Shown here in pieces: positions 17,530-25,901 of a DNA stretch of 64,000 nt (position 1 is its first letter; every line of letters starts with the position of its first letter). Source of the stretch: JBJGXI01 sp045635475. GTDB taxonomy: Bacteria; Bacillota; Bacilli; Bacillales; Amphibacillaceae. The translations under genes and the position numbers were made by a program. The stretch spans positions 1 to 64,000 of the forward strand of contig NZ_JBJGXI010000008.1 in NCBI RefSeq assembly GCF_045635475.1, given 5' to 3'. The notes under the pieces were generated by a model, which saw only the letters and a list, made by a program, of their open reading frames with translations, was not told the origin of the DNA and ran no database searches.

Positions 17530-17905
17530 CTAGAATGCGACGTAGCGTGTTGGACAGCCGCTGTAAAAAATACGCTTGCCACGGGGCGGTGGTGAGTCGC
17601 TAACGGCCACCACTGCACTTATCTGTGACAATATAGGCAATATTAGAATTGTGCGGCCATCAGCGCGCTTATTTGAATAAAACCCTTGATATAGTTTGCT
17701 ATTTATAGTAAATAAGGTCTGTGGTGGCCGCCAAATCATTAAAACTGGTATTTTACGTGAAATAAGGTCTCCTGTGGCCGCTAAAAGTTTTTAAGATTCT
17801 CGTTCTAAAAATCCTGTCAGGCTTCCAGCATTCTCAGCTGAAATCACGAGCACTACGCCGGATTTTATTTCAATTATAAAGTTTAAAAAGCAACTTACGA
17901 GAAGA
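17530..17905. repeat. Large dispersed intergenic element, second copy
   Basis: Its left end (acagccgctgtaaaaaatac near 17554) matches the left end of the element at 4800-5275. Its right end (gcactacgccggattttatt, from 17848) matches that element's right end. The middle differs and carries the phased 50-bp array listed separately. No reading frame looks real. Confidence 0.55.
17603..17781. repeat. Phased array of four 22-bp motifs, two direct and two inverted, 50-bp spacing
   Basis: Motif copies of the form GCGGCCAcca..n..CTTATTT lie at 17603-17624 and 17653-17674 on the plus strand and at 17710-17731 and 17760-17781 on the minus strand. The start-to-start distance is exactly 50 bp within each pair, and the pairs face each other. 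The spacers are AT-rich and partly palindromic. Confidence 0.7.
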
Positions 17906-17922
17906 GCTAAAAATAGTGTGAA

Positions 17923-17968
17923 AAAGGACACCATATACAGGTTATAATAACCTTAAATGGTGTCCTTT
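17923..17968 (-). terminator. Terminator of the HAD hydrolase gene
   Basis: A 12-bp stem (aaaggacaccat at 17923-17934 with its complement at 17957-17968) has a second small hairpin in the loop (ggttataataacc). On the minus strand it is followed by a T run. Confidence 0.8.
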
Positions 17969-17970
17969 CT

Positions 17971-18774
17971 TTATACTGATTGCTCCTGATTCAGGCGCTC
18001 GAGTATCGGATATATTTCTTCTAAATGTTGAATTTCATAAGTTGGTTCTACTTCACTCTGCGGTTTATTATTTTTGTTAACCCAAACCGATTTGATGCCT
18101 GCACGTGATGCTCCTAATATATCAGTCATTAGGTTATCACCTACCATCAATACTTCATCGGGAGATAGCGAAACTAATTTTAAGGCATGCTCAAAGATTG
18201 ATTTATCAGGCTTGCCTATTCCGAAAGCACCAGATATTACAATGTGTTCAAAATAAGGATCAAGCTCAGGTGTCAATGCCAGTTTTGTTTTTTGTAAACT
18301 TGGTGAACCGTTCGTCAGGAGTAATAGCTTGTACTGATCAACGAGTTGCTCTAATACGTGAAAAGATTCCTCGTATAGAAAAGGATGTTTTCGACGCTCT
18401 TGTGGAAAACGCTCTGCAAGTTCTTGACCAAAGTCTTCATCATCAATACCAACTGCCTGTAAGCCATTTGTCCATGCATCTTTTCGGTAAGTTGGAACAA
18501 CCTCACTCATTTCACGAAAATTATCATCATCATCATCTAAAAAATCTCCCCAAAGTCCTTCAAATGGATTGATGCCAATTTGTTGGGTAAATGGATAAAA
18601 TGAGTATGATGAATAAAGTTCCCTTGCCTGCTCTCGAACAGCAGACTCTAATTTCGCGGGATCAACTTGATAGCGTTCCTGTGCTAATTTACACGTTGTT
18701 GAAAAGGCAGCTTGGACACTTTTCTCGTCCCATAATAGGGTATCATCTAAATCGAAGAATACAGCTTTGATCAT
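17971..18774 (-). CDS. HAD-superfamily phosphatase (YsaA-like)
   Basis: The 267-residue protein begins MIKAVFFDLDDTLLWD, the haloacid dehalogenase nucleophile motif DxDDT. Motif II is LLTNGS, the lysine lies in GIGKPDKSIFEHAL, and the acidic motif IV is VGDNLMTDILGA. A helical cap follows the first motif. An aaaggagg ribosome-binding site precedes the start. The gene faces serA. Phosphoserine phosphatase is an attractive role because serine synthesis needs one, but adjacency is the only evidence and the substrate cannot be read from the sequence. Confidence 0.85.
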   Translation of the reverse strand: MIKAVFFDLDDTLLWDEKSVQAAFSTTCKLAQERYQVDPAKLESAVREQARELYSSYSFYPFTQQIGINPFEGLWGDFLDDDDDNFREMSEVVPTYRKDAWTNGLQAVGIDDEDFGQELAERFPQERRKHPFLYEESFHVLEQLVDQYKLLLLTNGSPSLQKTKLALTPELDPYFEHIVISGAFGIGKPDKSIFEHALKLVSLSPDEVLMVGDNLMTDILGASRAGIKSVWVNKNNKPQSEVEPTYEIQHLEEIYPILERLNQEQSV

Positions 18775-19149
18775 GTTTGAATATCCTCCTTTAATGGAAG
18801 CGTAACATTTTTAGTAGATTGAAGACAAATAATAGATTAGATACGAAGACCTCACCTCTTTATTATAATATAGTAGATAGATAATACAACTAGATTAAGG
18901 TACTAAATCGATATAGATGGGACTGGAAAATAGTTTAATTTGTAAATATACTAAAGAATCGTTTATAATCATGTAGTACCCTTTATAAATAAAGAAAAAA
19001 CATATAGACAAGAAGAGCACAGCGCACGCAAGCTGTGCTCTTTCTAACAAAGGGAATGTAGCGTATAATTTAATAAACGTAGCAGAAATATCCGCTACCC
19101 AAGCTGCCATTATTATAAGGAAATGAAATCAAGCTGAGGTGTCCATATC
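18775..19149. other. Intergenic region between divergent HAD gene and yybS
   Basis: AT-rich and probably carrying promoters for both flanking genes. The one clear structure is an 11-bp perfect hairpin (aagagcacagc at 19013-19023 with its complement at 19032-19042) with no strong T tract on either side. A 71-codon frame on the minus strand has no ribosome-binding site and no recognisable product. Confidence 0.5.
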
Positions 19150-20079
19150 ATGAAGAACTCTAGACAAATTACAGAAGGAGCAATACTGACTGCTATCTAT
19201 ATCGTTCTGTTATTCATCACCATTTATGTTCCGTTGCTCGGTTCGATCAGTATGTTTGCCATCCCTGTACCGTTTGTCATTTATGCATATCGTCACGGTT
19301 GGAAGCCGTCCTTAATGATGGGGATACTAGCCGTTATATTAACAATACTTGTTTCTATTGTATCAATACCATTGACGATCTTGTCAGGTCTTGGAGGAAT
19401 TATCATTGGTAGTGCTATGAATCAAAAGTTAACACCATATGAAACATGGGCTAGAGGAACATTAGGCTTTGTCGTTGGAATTATATTCACATTGTTAATA
19501 TCACAGTGGCTCCTACAAGTGAATTTTGTTGATGAGTTAAATCAAATGATGGATTTGTATATAGAAACCACTGAGTCGATGATAGAACAATTCAATATGC
19601 AAGTGACAGAAGCCGACTTGGAATTAATCCAACAACTAACGAGTTTTATGATTGACCTGTTACCTACCATGATTGTATTAATGGGTATAATAATGGCATT
19701 TATTGCTCAATGGATTAGCTATAAAATCGTTAACCGGATAAATAAGACTGATTTTAGATTTCCGAAATTTAGAGATTTCAAACTGCCGACAGCATTAATA
19801 TGGATTTATCTATTTGCGATGATTGTAAGTTTTTTTCAACAAGACCCATCAGGTGTTTGGTACGTTGCTACAGTTAACGTCCTGAATTTAGCGGGCATAT
19901 TAATAGTATTACAAGGTATTTCATTTGTATTGTATTATTCCTATGTAAAAAAACTACCTAAGGCAGTAACAGTTATTGTTATTATTGCACTGCTATTAAT
20001 TCCGCATATTGGACTGTACCTGTTAAGAATCTTAGGTATAATTGATTTAGGTTTTTCCATAAGAGGGCTGATTAAATAG
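19150..20079 (+). CDS. yybS: YybS family membrane protein (DUF2232)
   Basis: The 309-residue protein has about eight membrane segments and begins MKNSRQITEGAILTAIYIVL, typical of DUF2232. This family resembles the substrate-binding S components of vitamin transporters. In many Firmicutes it lies directly upstream of gdpP and rplI, as here. Its function is unknown. A gaggtg ribosome-binding site precedes the ATG. The gap to gdpP is 41 bp without a terminator, so cotranscription is likely. Confidence 0.88.
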   Translation: MKNSRQITEGAILTAIYIVLLFITIYVPLLGSISMFAIPVPFVIYAYRHGWKPSLMMGILAVILTILVSIVSIPLTILSGLGGIIIGSAMNQKLTPYETWARGTLGFVVGIIFTLLISQWLLQVNFVDELNQMMDLYIETTESMIEQFNMQVTEADLELIQQLTSFMIDLLPTMIVLMGIIMAFIAQWISYKIVNRINKTDFRFPKFRDFKLPTALIWIYLFAMIVSFFQQDPSGVWYVATVNVLNLAGILIVLQGISFVLYYSYVKKLPKAVTVIVIIALLLIPHIGLYLLRILGIIDLGFSIRGLIK

Positions 20080-20120
20080 AACTAACGGGCTCAGATTTAT
20101 CGATATAGGAGCTGACTAGC

Positions 20121-22091
20121 ATGCCGGAATTTTTTAAAAAACCAACTTTAAGTAATCATATATGGGTCATTTATACGCTGTCCTTTGTGTTATTAGGGTT
20201 ACTTTGGTATTTTCAATGGATACTCGGGTTAATCATGACCTTGCTTTTATTTGCGTCATTATATAATAGTATTAAATCCGAGAAACATTTGTTAAATGAA
20301 ACAGAAGAATATATCTCGACATTATCTCACCGAGTAAAAAAGGTTGGTGAAGAGGCATTATTAGAGATGCCGATTGGAATCGTGTTATATGGAGAGGATT
20401 ATGGAATTGAATGGACCAATCCATATATGAACCAATTTGCTGACGAAACATTTGTCGGAAAATCAATTGAAGCATTATCAAGCGATTTAATTTCTACTAT
20501 AAAAGATGGGAAAAATGAGGCTTGGTTATCATTAGATGGTTATGATTTTCAAACCTCAATTAAACGAGAAGAGCGGTTATTGTATTTATTTGATCGAACA
20601 AAACAGACGGAAATTCAAAATTTATATCACAATGAACAAACAGTGTTAGGCATTATCTTTTTAGATAATTATGAAGAAATTACGCAAGCAATGGATGATA
20701 CGGCAAAAAGTACAATCAATTCGAGAGTAACGACGATATTAAATGAATGGTCTACCGATTTCGGTATTTATTTAAAGCGAATTTCACAGGAACGTTTTTT
20801 AGCGATATTTAATCAGCAAATTCTTACACAATTAGAGAAATCAAAATTTGAAATCTTAGATGAAGTACGCGAGTTAATTTCTGATAAAAATGTCCCACTT
20901 ACGCTGAGCATAGGTATTGGCTTGGGAGGACAGTCCCTGCCCACATTGGGTGAGCTTGCACAGTCTAGCGTCGATTTAGCACTCGGGCGCGGTGGAGATC
21001 AAGTTGTCATCAAGGATGAATCAGGAAAGGTACGTTTTTACGGCGGGAAAACAAATCCGATGGAAAAACGGACGCGGGTTCGGGCTAGAGTTATCTCTCA
21101 CGCCTTAAAAGAGCTTGTTAATGATAGTGATCAAGTTCTGATCATGGGTCATAAAGCACCTGACATGGACTCTCTAGGGGCCGCAATTGGTATATTAAAG
21201 GTCGCAGAGGCAAACGGTGTCGATGGGCACATTGTTATTGATTCTGAGGATATTGATACAGGTGTGCAACGATTGGTTGAAGAAATACAAGAACATGAAG
21301 GATTGTGGTCAAGCTTTATCGAGCGGGACTATGCACTCGATATTGTTACAAAAAACACGTTAATCGTTGTTGTCGATACGCACAAGCCCTCACTAGTTAT
21401 GGAGGAGAAGCTTCTTAATAAGACAGACAGAATCGTTGTGATTGATCACCACCGTAGAGGTGAAGAGTTTATCAAAAATGCGATACTTGTCTATATGGAA
21501 CCTTATGCATCGTCGACAGCTGAATTAGTTACCGAGTTACTTGAATATCAACCGAAAAAACTTAAGCTATCTATGTTAGAGTCAACAGCCTTGCTAGCAG
21601 GTATTATTGTCGATACAAAAAGCTTTACATTGCGAACGGGATCAAGAACCTTTGATGCAGCATCCTATTTACGATCTCGTGGCGCAGATACAGTATTAGT
21701 ACAGAAGTTTATGAAAGAAGATTTAGATATATACGTTAGACGGAGCCATCTGATTGAAAGTACGCAATTGTATCGTCAAGGGATAGCGATATCGAAAGGG
21801 GAACCTGGGCAGAGCTTTAATCCAGTCATTATTGCTCAAGCCGCAGATACGCTGTTAACGATGAGTGGTATTGTTGCATCATTTGTCATTTCTGAACGTA
21901 AGGATGGCCGCATAGGAATTAGTGCTAGATCCTTAGGTGATATCAATGTACAGATTATTATGGAAAAGATGAATGGCGGCGGTCACCTAACAAATGCAGC
22001 TACACAGTTAGAAGATACAACGATTGATGAAGCTAATCACCAACTAAAAGAAATAATAGATGAATACTTTGAAGGAGGAGATTCCGAATGA
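20121..22091 (+). CDS. gdpP: Cyclic-di-AMP phosphodiesterase GdpP
   Basis: GdpP (YybT) is a membrane-bound enzyme that cleaves c-di-AMP to pApA and so affects potassium balance, wall stress and beta-lactam tolerance. The 656 residues hold two N-terminal membrane helices, a heme-binding type PAS region, a degenerate GGDEF domain (about residues 175-300), then the catalytic DHH domain with GHKAPDMDSLG near 341 and DHHRRGE near 438, and DHHA1 with GGGH near 616. The rplI start overlaps its stop by 4 bp. Confidence 0.95.
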   Translation: MPEFFKKPTLSNHIWVIYTLSFVLLGLLWYFQWILGLIMTLLLFASLYNSIKSEKHLLNETEEYISTLSHRVKKVGEEALLEMPIGIVLYGEDYGIEWTNPYMNQFADETFVGKSIEALSSDLISTIKDGKNEAWLSLDGYDFQTSIKREERLLYLFDRTKQTEIQNLYHNEQTVLGIIFLDNYEEITQAMDDTAKSTINSRVTTILNEWSTDFGIYLKRISQERFLAIFNQQILTQLEKSKFEILDEVRELISDKNVPLTLSIGIGLGGQSLPTLGELAQSSVDLALGRGGDQVVIKDESGKVRFYGGKTNPMEKRTRVRARVISHALKELVNDSDQVLIMGHKAPDMDSLGAAIGILKVAEANGVDGHIVIDSEDIDTGVQRLVEEIQEHEGLWSSFIERDYALDIVTKNTLIVVVDTHKPSLVMEEKLLNKTDRIVVIDHHRRGEEFIKNAILVYMEPYASSTAELVTELLEYQPKKLKLSMLESTALLAGIIVDTKSFTLRTGSRTFDAASYLRSRGADTVLVQKFMKEDLDIYVRRSHLIESTQLYRQGIAISKGEPGQSFNPVIIAQAADTLLTMSGIVASFVISERKDGRIGISARSLGDINVQIIMEKMNGGGHLTNAATQLEDTTIDEANHQLKEIIDEYFEGGDSE

Positions 22092-22534
22092 AGGTAATAT
22101 TTACACAAGATGTTAAAGGTAAAGGTAAAAAAGGTGAAGTGAAAAATGTCTCTGATGGTTATGCGCGTAACTATCTATTAAAAAATAATCTAGCTGAAGA
22201 AGCTACATCAGGAAACTTAAAAGCATTAGATGCAAAAAAAAATAAAGAAAAGCAGCTTGTGCATCAAGAAGTTGAAGAAGCTGAAAAGTTGAAAGAAAAA
22301 TTAGCAAAGCTACCCGTAGAATTAAAAGCTAAATCTGGTGAAGGCGGACGTTTATTCGGATCAATTACAAGTAAACAAATTGCTGAACAGCTTAAGAAAT
22401 CTTACAAAATTAACATTGATAAACGTAAAATTGAATTGGACAACCCTATAAGAGCATTAGGTTATACAGATGTACCAGTTAAAATTCATCCTGAAGTTAC
22501 AGGTACCATTAAAGTGCACGTGACAGAGGAATGA
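22088..22534 (+). CDS. rplI: 50S ribosomal protein L9
   Basis: The 148-residue product begins MKVIFTQDVKGKGKKGEVKN, with the L9 N-terminal rRNA-binding domain (VSDGYARNYLL), the long connecting helix (KEKQLVHQEVEEAEKLKEKL) and the C-terminal domain with GGRLFGSITSKQIAE. The start overlaps gdpP by 4 bp with aaggaggag upstream, implying coupled translation. Helicase gene dnaC follows after 76 bp. Confidence 0.97.
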   Translation: MKVIFTQDVKGKGKKGEVKNVSDGYARNYLLKNNLAEEATSGNLKALDAKKNKEKQLVHQEVEEAEKLKEKLAKLPVELKAKSGEGGRLFGSITSKQIAEQLKKSYKINIDKRKIELDNPIRALGYTDVPVKIHPEVTGTIKVHVTEE

Positions 22535-22610
22535 TCAACAAAGTTACTTGGGATAAACGGCAATGGTATGATCTATCATCGTACCATCATGGAAAGGAGG
22601 AGGGTTCTAT

Positions 22611-23990
22611 ATGAGTGAAGAGTGGAATGATCGCACGCCACCACATAATATAGAAGCGGAGCAGGCGGTACTAGGTGCTGTATTTTTAGAGCCAGAATCG
22701 CTATCACGCGCAGCAGAATTATTATTATCAGATGATTTTTATCGTGCTAGTCATCAACGTATATTTGCAGTCATGACAGGCCTCTCCGACAAAGGTGAGC
22801 CGATCGATCTAGTAACTGTTACTACAGCACTATCAAATTTAAAACAGTTAGACGATATTGGGGGAGTTTCTTACCTTAGTGACCTTGCTAACTCGGTACC
22901 TACTGCAGCAAATATGGAGTACTATTGTAAGATTGTTGAAGAAAAGGCCCTACTTCGTCGACTAATACGAACAGCAACAGATATTGTTACGGATAGTTTT
23001 TCTAAAGAAGATGCTGTGAATGATTTACTAAATGATGCCGAAAAAAGCATATTGGAAGTTTCTCAACGTAAAAATGCGAAAGCCTTCCAAAATATTAAAG
23101 ATGTTTTAATAGATGTATATGATAGTATTGAACAACTGCACCATCAAAATGGAGAAACTACCGGTATAGCGACGGGTTATAGAGATCTTGACAAAATAAC
23201 GTCAGGATTTCAGCGAAATGATTTAATTATTATTGCTGCTCGTCCATCAGTAGGTAAAACGGCATTTGCATTAAATATTGCACAAAATGTTGCGATTCAT
23301 GCAAATGAGAATGTTGCTATCTTTAGTTTGGAGATGGGTGCAGAACAACTCGTATCACGTATGTTATGTGCAGAAGGAAATATTGATGCACAGCGACTCC
23401 GGACTGGTAAACTCGATGCGGAAGACTGGGGTAAGCTGACGATGGCAATGGGAAGTTTGTCCCATGCAGGTATTTACATTGATGATGCGCCTGGTATACG
23501 GGTGAGTGATATTCGTTCTAAATGCCGTAGATTAAAACAAGAACATGGCTTAGGCATGATTTTAATTGACTACCTACAGTTAATTCAAGGTAGTGCTAAT
23601 TCAAAAGAAAACCGTCAACAAGAAGTATCGGAAATTTCCCGGTCTCTAAAAGCACTGGCTAGAGAGTTAAATGTACCACTTATTGCACTATCACAGCTTT
23701 CTCGTGGTGTGGAGACACGTCAGGATAAACGTCCGATGATGTCCGACTTACGTGAATCTGGAAGTATTGAGCAGGATGCGGACATTGTAGGTTTCTTGTA
23801 CCGTGACGATTATTATGATAAAGAATCAGAGAAACAGAATATCATAGAAATCATTATTTCTAAGCAGCGTAATGGTCCTGTTGGTACAGTAGAGCTAGCC
23901 TTTGTAAAAGAATATAATAAGTTCGTAAATTTGGAGCACAGGTATCAAGAAAGTGACATCCCACCAACGCCAGTAGGTGCGGGTGTATAA
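22611..23990 (+). CDS. dnaC: Replicative DNA helicase (DnaC in Bacillus, DnaB elsewhere)
   Basis: This hexameric 5'-3' helicase unwinds DNA at the replication fork. The 459-residue product begins with the conserved N-terminal primase-interacting domain (PPHNIEAEQAVLGAVFLEPE). The RecA-like domain follows, with Walker A ARPSVGKTAFALNIA near residue 208, Walker B LILIDYLQL and the ESGSIEQDADIV segment. An aaaggaggag ribosome-binding site precedes the ATG. The rplI-dnaC order is as in B. subtilis. Confidence 0.96.
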   Translation: MSEEWNDRTPPHNIEAEQAVLGAVFLEPESLSRAAELLLSDDFYRASHQRIFAVMTGLSDKGEPIDLVTVTTALSNLKQLDDIGGVSYLSDLANSVPTAANMEYYCKIVEEKALLRRLIRTATDIVTDSFSKEDAVNDLLNDAEKSILEVSQRKNAKAFQNIKDVLIDVYDSIEQLHHQNGETTGIATGYRDLDKITSGFQRNDLIIIAARPSVGKTAFALNIAQNVAIHANENVAIFSLEMGAEQLVSRMLCAEGNIDAQRLRTGKLDAEDWGKLTMAMGSLSHAGIYIDDAPGIRVSDIRSKCRRLKQEHGLGMILIDYLQLIQGSANSKENRQQEVSEISRSLKALARELNVPLIALSQLSRGVETRQDKRPMMSDLRESGSIEQDADIVGFLYRDDYYDKESEKQNIIEIIISKQRNGPVGTVELAFVKEYNKFVNLEHRYQESDIPPTPVGAGV

Positions 23991-24014
23991 TCTAGTAACC
24001 TATTTTCAAGAGAG

Positions 24015-24042
24015 AGCCTAGTAACTAAGGCTTCTTTTTTTG
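24015..24042 (+). terminator. Terminator after dnaC
   Basis: A short stem (agcct at 24015-24019 with aggct at 24028-24032, extendable through wobble pairs) followed by seven T residues. It is weaker than the others in this window. Confidence 0.55.
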
Positions 24043-24136
24043 GATAAAAATATTTTACAGTGGAACGCTATGAATATATAGGATATGCAGCCAATTTGAC
24101 AAGAAAAGGAACAATCATCAGTAATATAACGGAATA

Positions 24137-24213
24137 TAAACGAACGTAGTTATCTAATTAGTTAGAAAATGTTCGTCATTAACATTGACAGTCTGTTATA
24201 CGATTGATAAACT
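24137..24213 (+). promoter_or_regulatory. purA promoter with candidate PurR box pair
   Basis: Two inverted CGAAC cores lie upstream of the promoter: taaacgaacgta (24137-24148) and the complement of aatgttcgtcatt (24168-24180). They match 10 and 11 of 13 positions of the Bacillus PurBox AWWWCCGAACWWT. A perfect TTGACA follows at 24185-24190, with TAAACT 17 bp later. Bacillus purA is known to be repressed by PurR through paired boxes upstream of its promoter. Confidence 0.6.
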
Positions 24214-24268
24214 AGCTTTGGTGCAATGGAATAACAAACAATAAATATAATTTGGCGGAGGTGCCCAT

Positions 24269-25555
24269 ATGTCCTCAGTAGTAGTAGTCGGAACCCAGTG
24301 GGGAGACGAAGGAAAAGGTAAAATAACTGATTTTCTTTCACAAAACGCAGAAGTTGTTGCTCGTTACCAAGGCGGGAATAATGCTGGACATACGATTAAA
24401 TTTGATAATGTTACGTATAAATTACACTTGATTCCATCAGGGATCTTTTTTAATGATAAAACATGTATCTTAGGAAATGGCATGGTTATTGATCCAAAGG
24501 CATTAGTGGAAGAACTCAAGTATTTGCATGATAAAGGTGTAAGTACCGACAATCTAAGAATAAGTAATCGTGCACATGTTATCTTACCTTACCATCTAAA
24601 ACTGGATGCACTTCAAGAAGAAGAAAAAGGTGTCAATAAGATAGGTACTACCAAAAAAGGTATTGGCCCGGCTTATATGGATAAGGCTGCACGTGTGGGT
24701 ATCCGAATTGCTGATCTATTAGATAAAGAAGCATTTAAAGAAAAACTGGAACTAAATCTACAAGATAAAAACCGCTTATTTGAGAAAGTATATGAAACGG
24801 ATCGAATCGAAGTAGCAGACATATTGGAAGAGTATTACGAATATGGACAACAAGTAGCAAAATATGTTTGTGATACCTCTGTTGTATTAAATGATGCTCT
24901 CGATCAAGGACGCCGTGTCTTATTCGAAGGAGCACAAGGTGTTATGCTTGATATTGATCAGGGGACATATCCATTTGTTACTTCTTCTAATCCAATTGCT
25001 GGTGGCGTTACTATTGGATCTGGTGTTGGTCCTTCTAAGATCAATCACGTTGTCGGTGTGTCTAAAGCATATACGACAAGAGTTGGAGACGGTCCTTTCC
25101 CTACAGAGCTGGACAATGAAATCGGCACACAAATAAGAGAAGTAGGCCGCGAGTATGGTACAACAACTGGAAGACCAAGAAGAGTCGGATGGTTCGATAG
25201 CGTCGTTGTTCGTCATGCAAAACGTGTTAGTGGTATTACTGATTTATCTTTGAATTCAATTGACGTACTTACTGGTATTGAAACATTAAAGATTTGTACC
25301 GCTTATCGATACAAAGGCGAACTTATGAATGAATTTCCGGCAAGCTTAAAAGTGTTAGCGGATTGTGAACCAATATATGAAGAGATGCCTGGTTGGACGG
25401 AAGATATTACAGGTGTTAGTAACCTGCACGAACTGCCAGAAAATGCACGTCATTATATAGAAAGAATCTCACAACTAACAGAAATACCATTATCAATCTT
25501 CTCTGTTGGTCCTGATCGCAAGCAAACGAATGTTGTCAGAGGTGTTTATAGTTAA
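24269..25555 (+). CDS. purA: Adenylosuccinate synthetase PurA
   Basis: PurA joins IMP and aspartate with GTP to make adenylosuccinate, the first dedicated step to AMP. The 428-residue length is normal. Visible are GTQWGDEGKGKITDFLS (P-loop and catalytic Asp), GGNNAGHT (catalytic His), GTTKKGIGPAYMDKAAR and the C-terminal SVGPDRKQT. A ggcggaggtg ribosome-binding site precedes the ATG. It stands alone between two terminators. Confidence 0.97.
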   Translation: MSSVVVVGTQWGDEGKGKITDFLSQNAEVVARYQGGNNAGHTIKFDNVTYKLHLIPSGIFFNDKTCILGNGMVIDPKALVEELKYLHDKGVSTDNLRISNRAHVILPYHLKLDALQEEEKGVNKIGTTKKGIGPAYMDKAARVGIRIADLLDKEAFKEKLELNLQDKNRLFEKVYETDRIEVADILEEYYEYGQQVAKYVCDTSVVLNDALDQGRRVLFEGAQGVMLDIDQGTYPFVTSSNPIAGGVTIGSGVGPSKINHVVGVSKAYTTRVGDGPFPTELDNEIGTQIREVGREYGTTTGRPRRVGWFDSVVVRHAKRVSGITDLSLNSIDVLTGIETLKICTAYRYKGELMNEFPASLKVLADCEPIYEEMPGWTEDITGVSNLHELPENARHYIERISQLTEIPLSIFSVGPDRKQTNVVRGVYS

Positions 25556-25569
25556 ATTGACCTTGTTAT

Positions 25570-25607
25570 AAAACAGGTAGGGTGCTACAATCCTACCTGT
25601 TTTTTTG
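25570..25607 (+). terminator. Terminator of purA
   Basis: A 12-bp perfect stem (aaaacaggtagg at 25570-25581 with its complement at 25592-25603) followed by a T run. Confidence 0.9.
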
Positions 25608-25688
25608 TCTGTTTTCCGAGTGAATACATGATACTTCGACAATTAGATAGTAGAATCATGTAATATATCTGAAAAATATCTATAAAAA

Positions 25689-25780
25689 AACTTCCATTAA
25701 TAATACCTTTTACACAAAAATAGAATAAAGTCTGTATTATTACAGGTTAATATTGGAAGTTATTATACAATTATATTACA
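25689..25780. promoter_or_regulatory. Leader of the M23 gene: imperfect inverted repeat and candidate WalR site
   Basis: The 346-bp gap before the M23 gene is AT-rich. Arms aacttccattaataatac (25689-25706) and gtattatt...ggaagtt (25734-25762) are partly complementary. Read on the minus strand, 25764-25780 gives TGTAAT-N5-TGTATA, matching 11 of 12 fixed positions of the WalR consensus TGTWAH-N5-TGTWAH. In an AT-rich region this could be chance. Confidence 0.3.
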
Positions 25781-25901
25781 TTGTTGAAATAACGGTTTCA
25801 TTATCTACCATTCATATGATAGATTAGTAAAGGGAAAAACTAAACGGTAAGAATCATAAAAGAATTATTTTAGGGGTTTTTGCATTTAGGAGGAACGGAT
25901 T

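Noticed and set aside
17603..17781. CRISPR array
   Set aside because: Four short imperfect motifs in two orientations, AT-rich related spacers and no cas genes.
18895..19110. 71-codon open frame on the minus strand
   Set aside because: It crosses a hairpin, lacks a ribosome-binding site and has no recognisable product.
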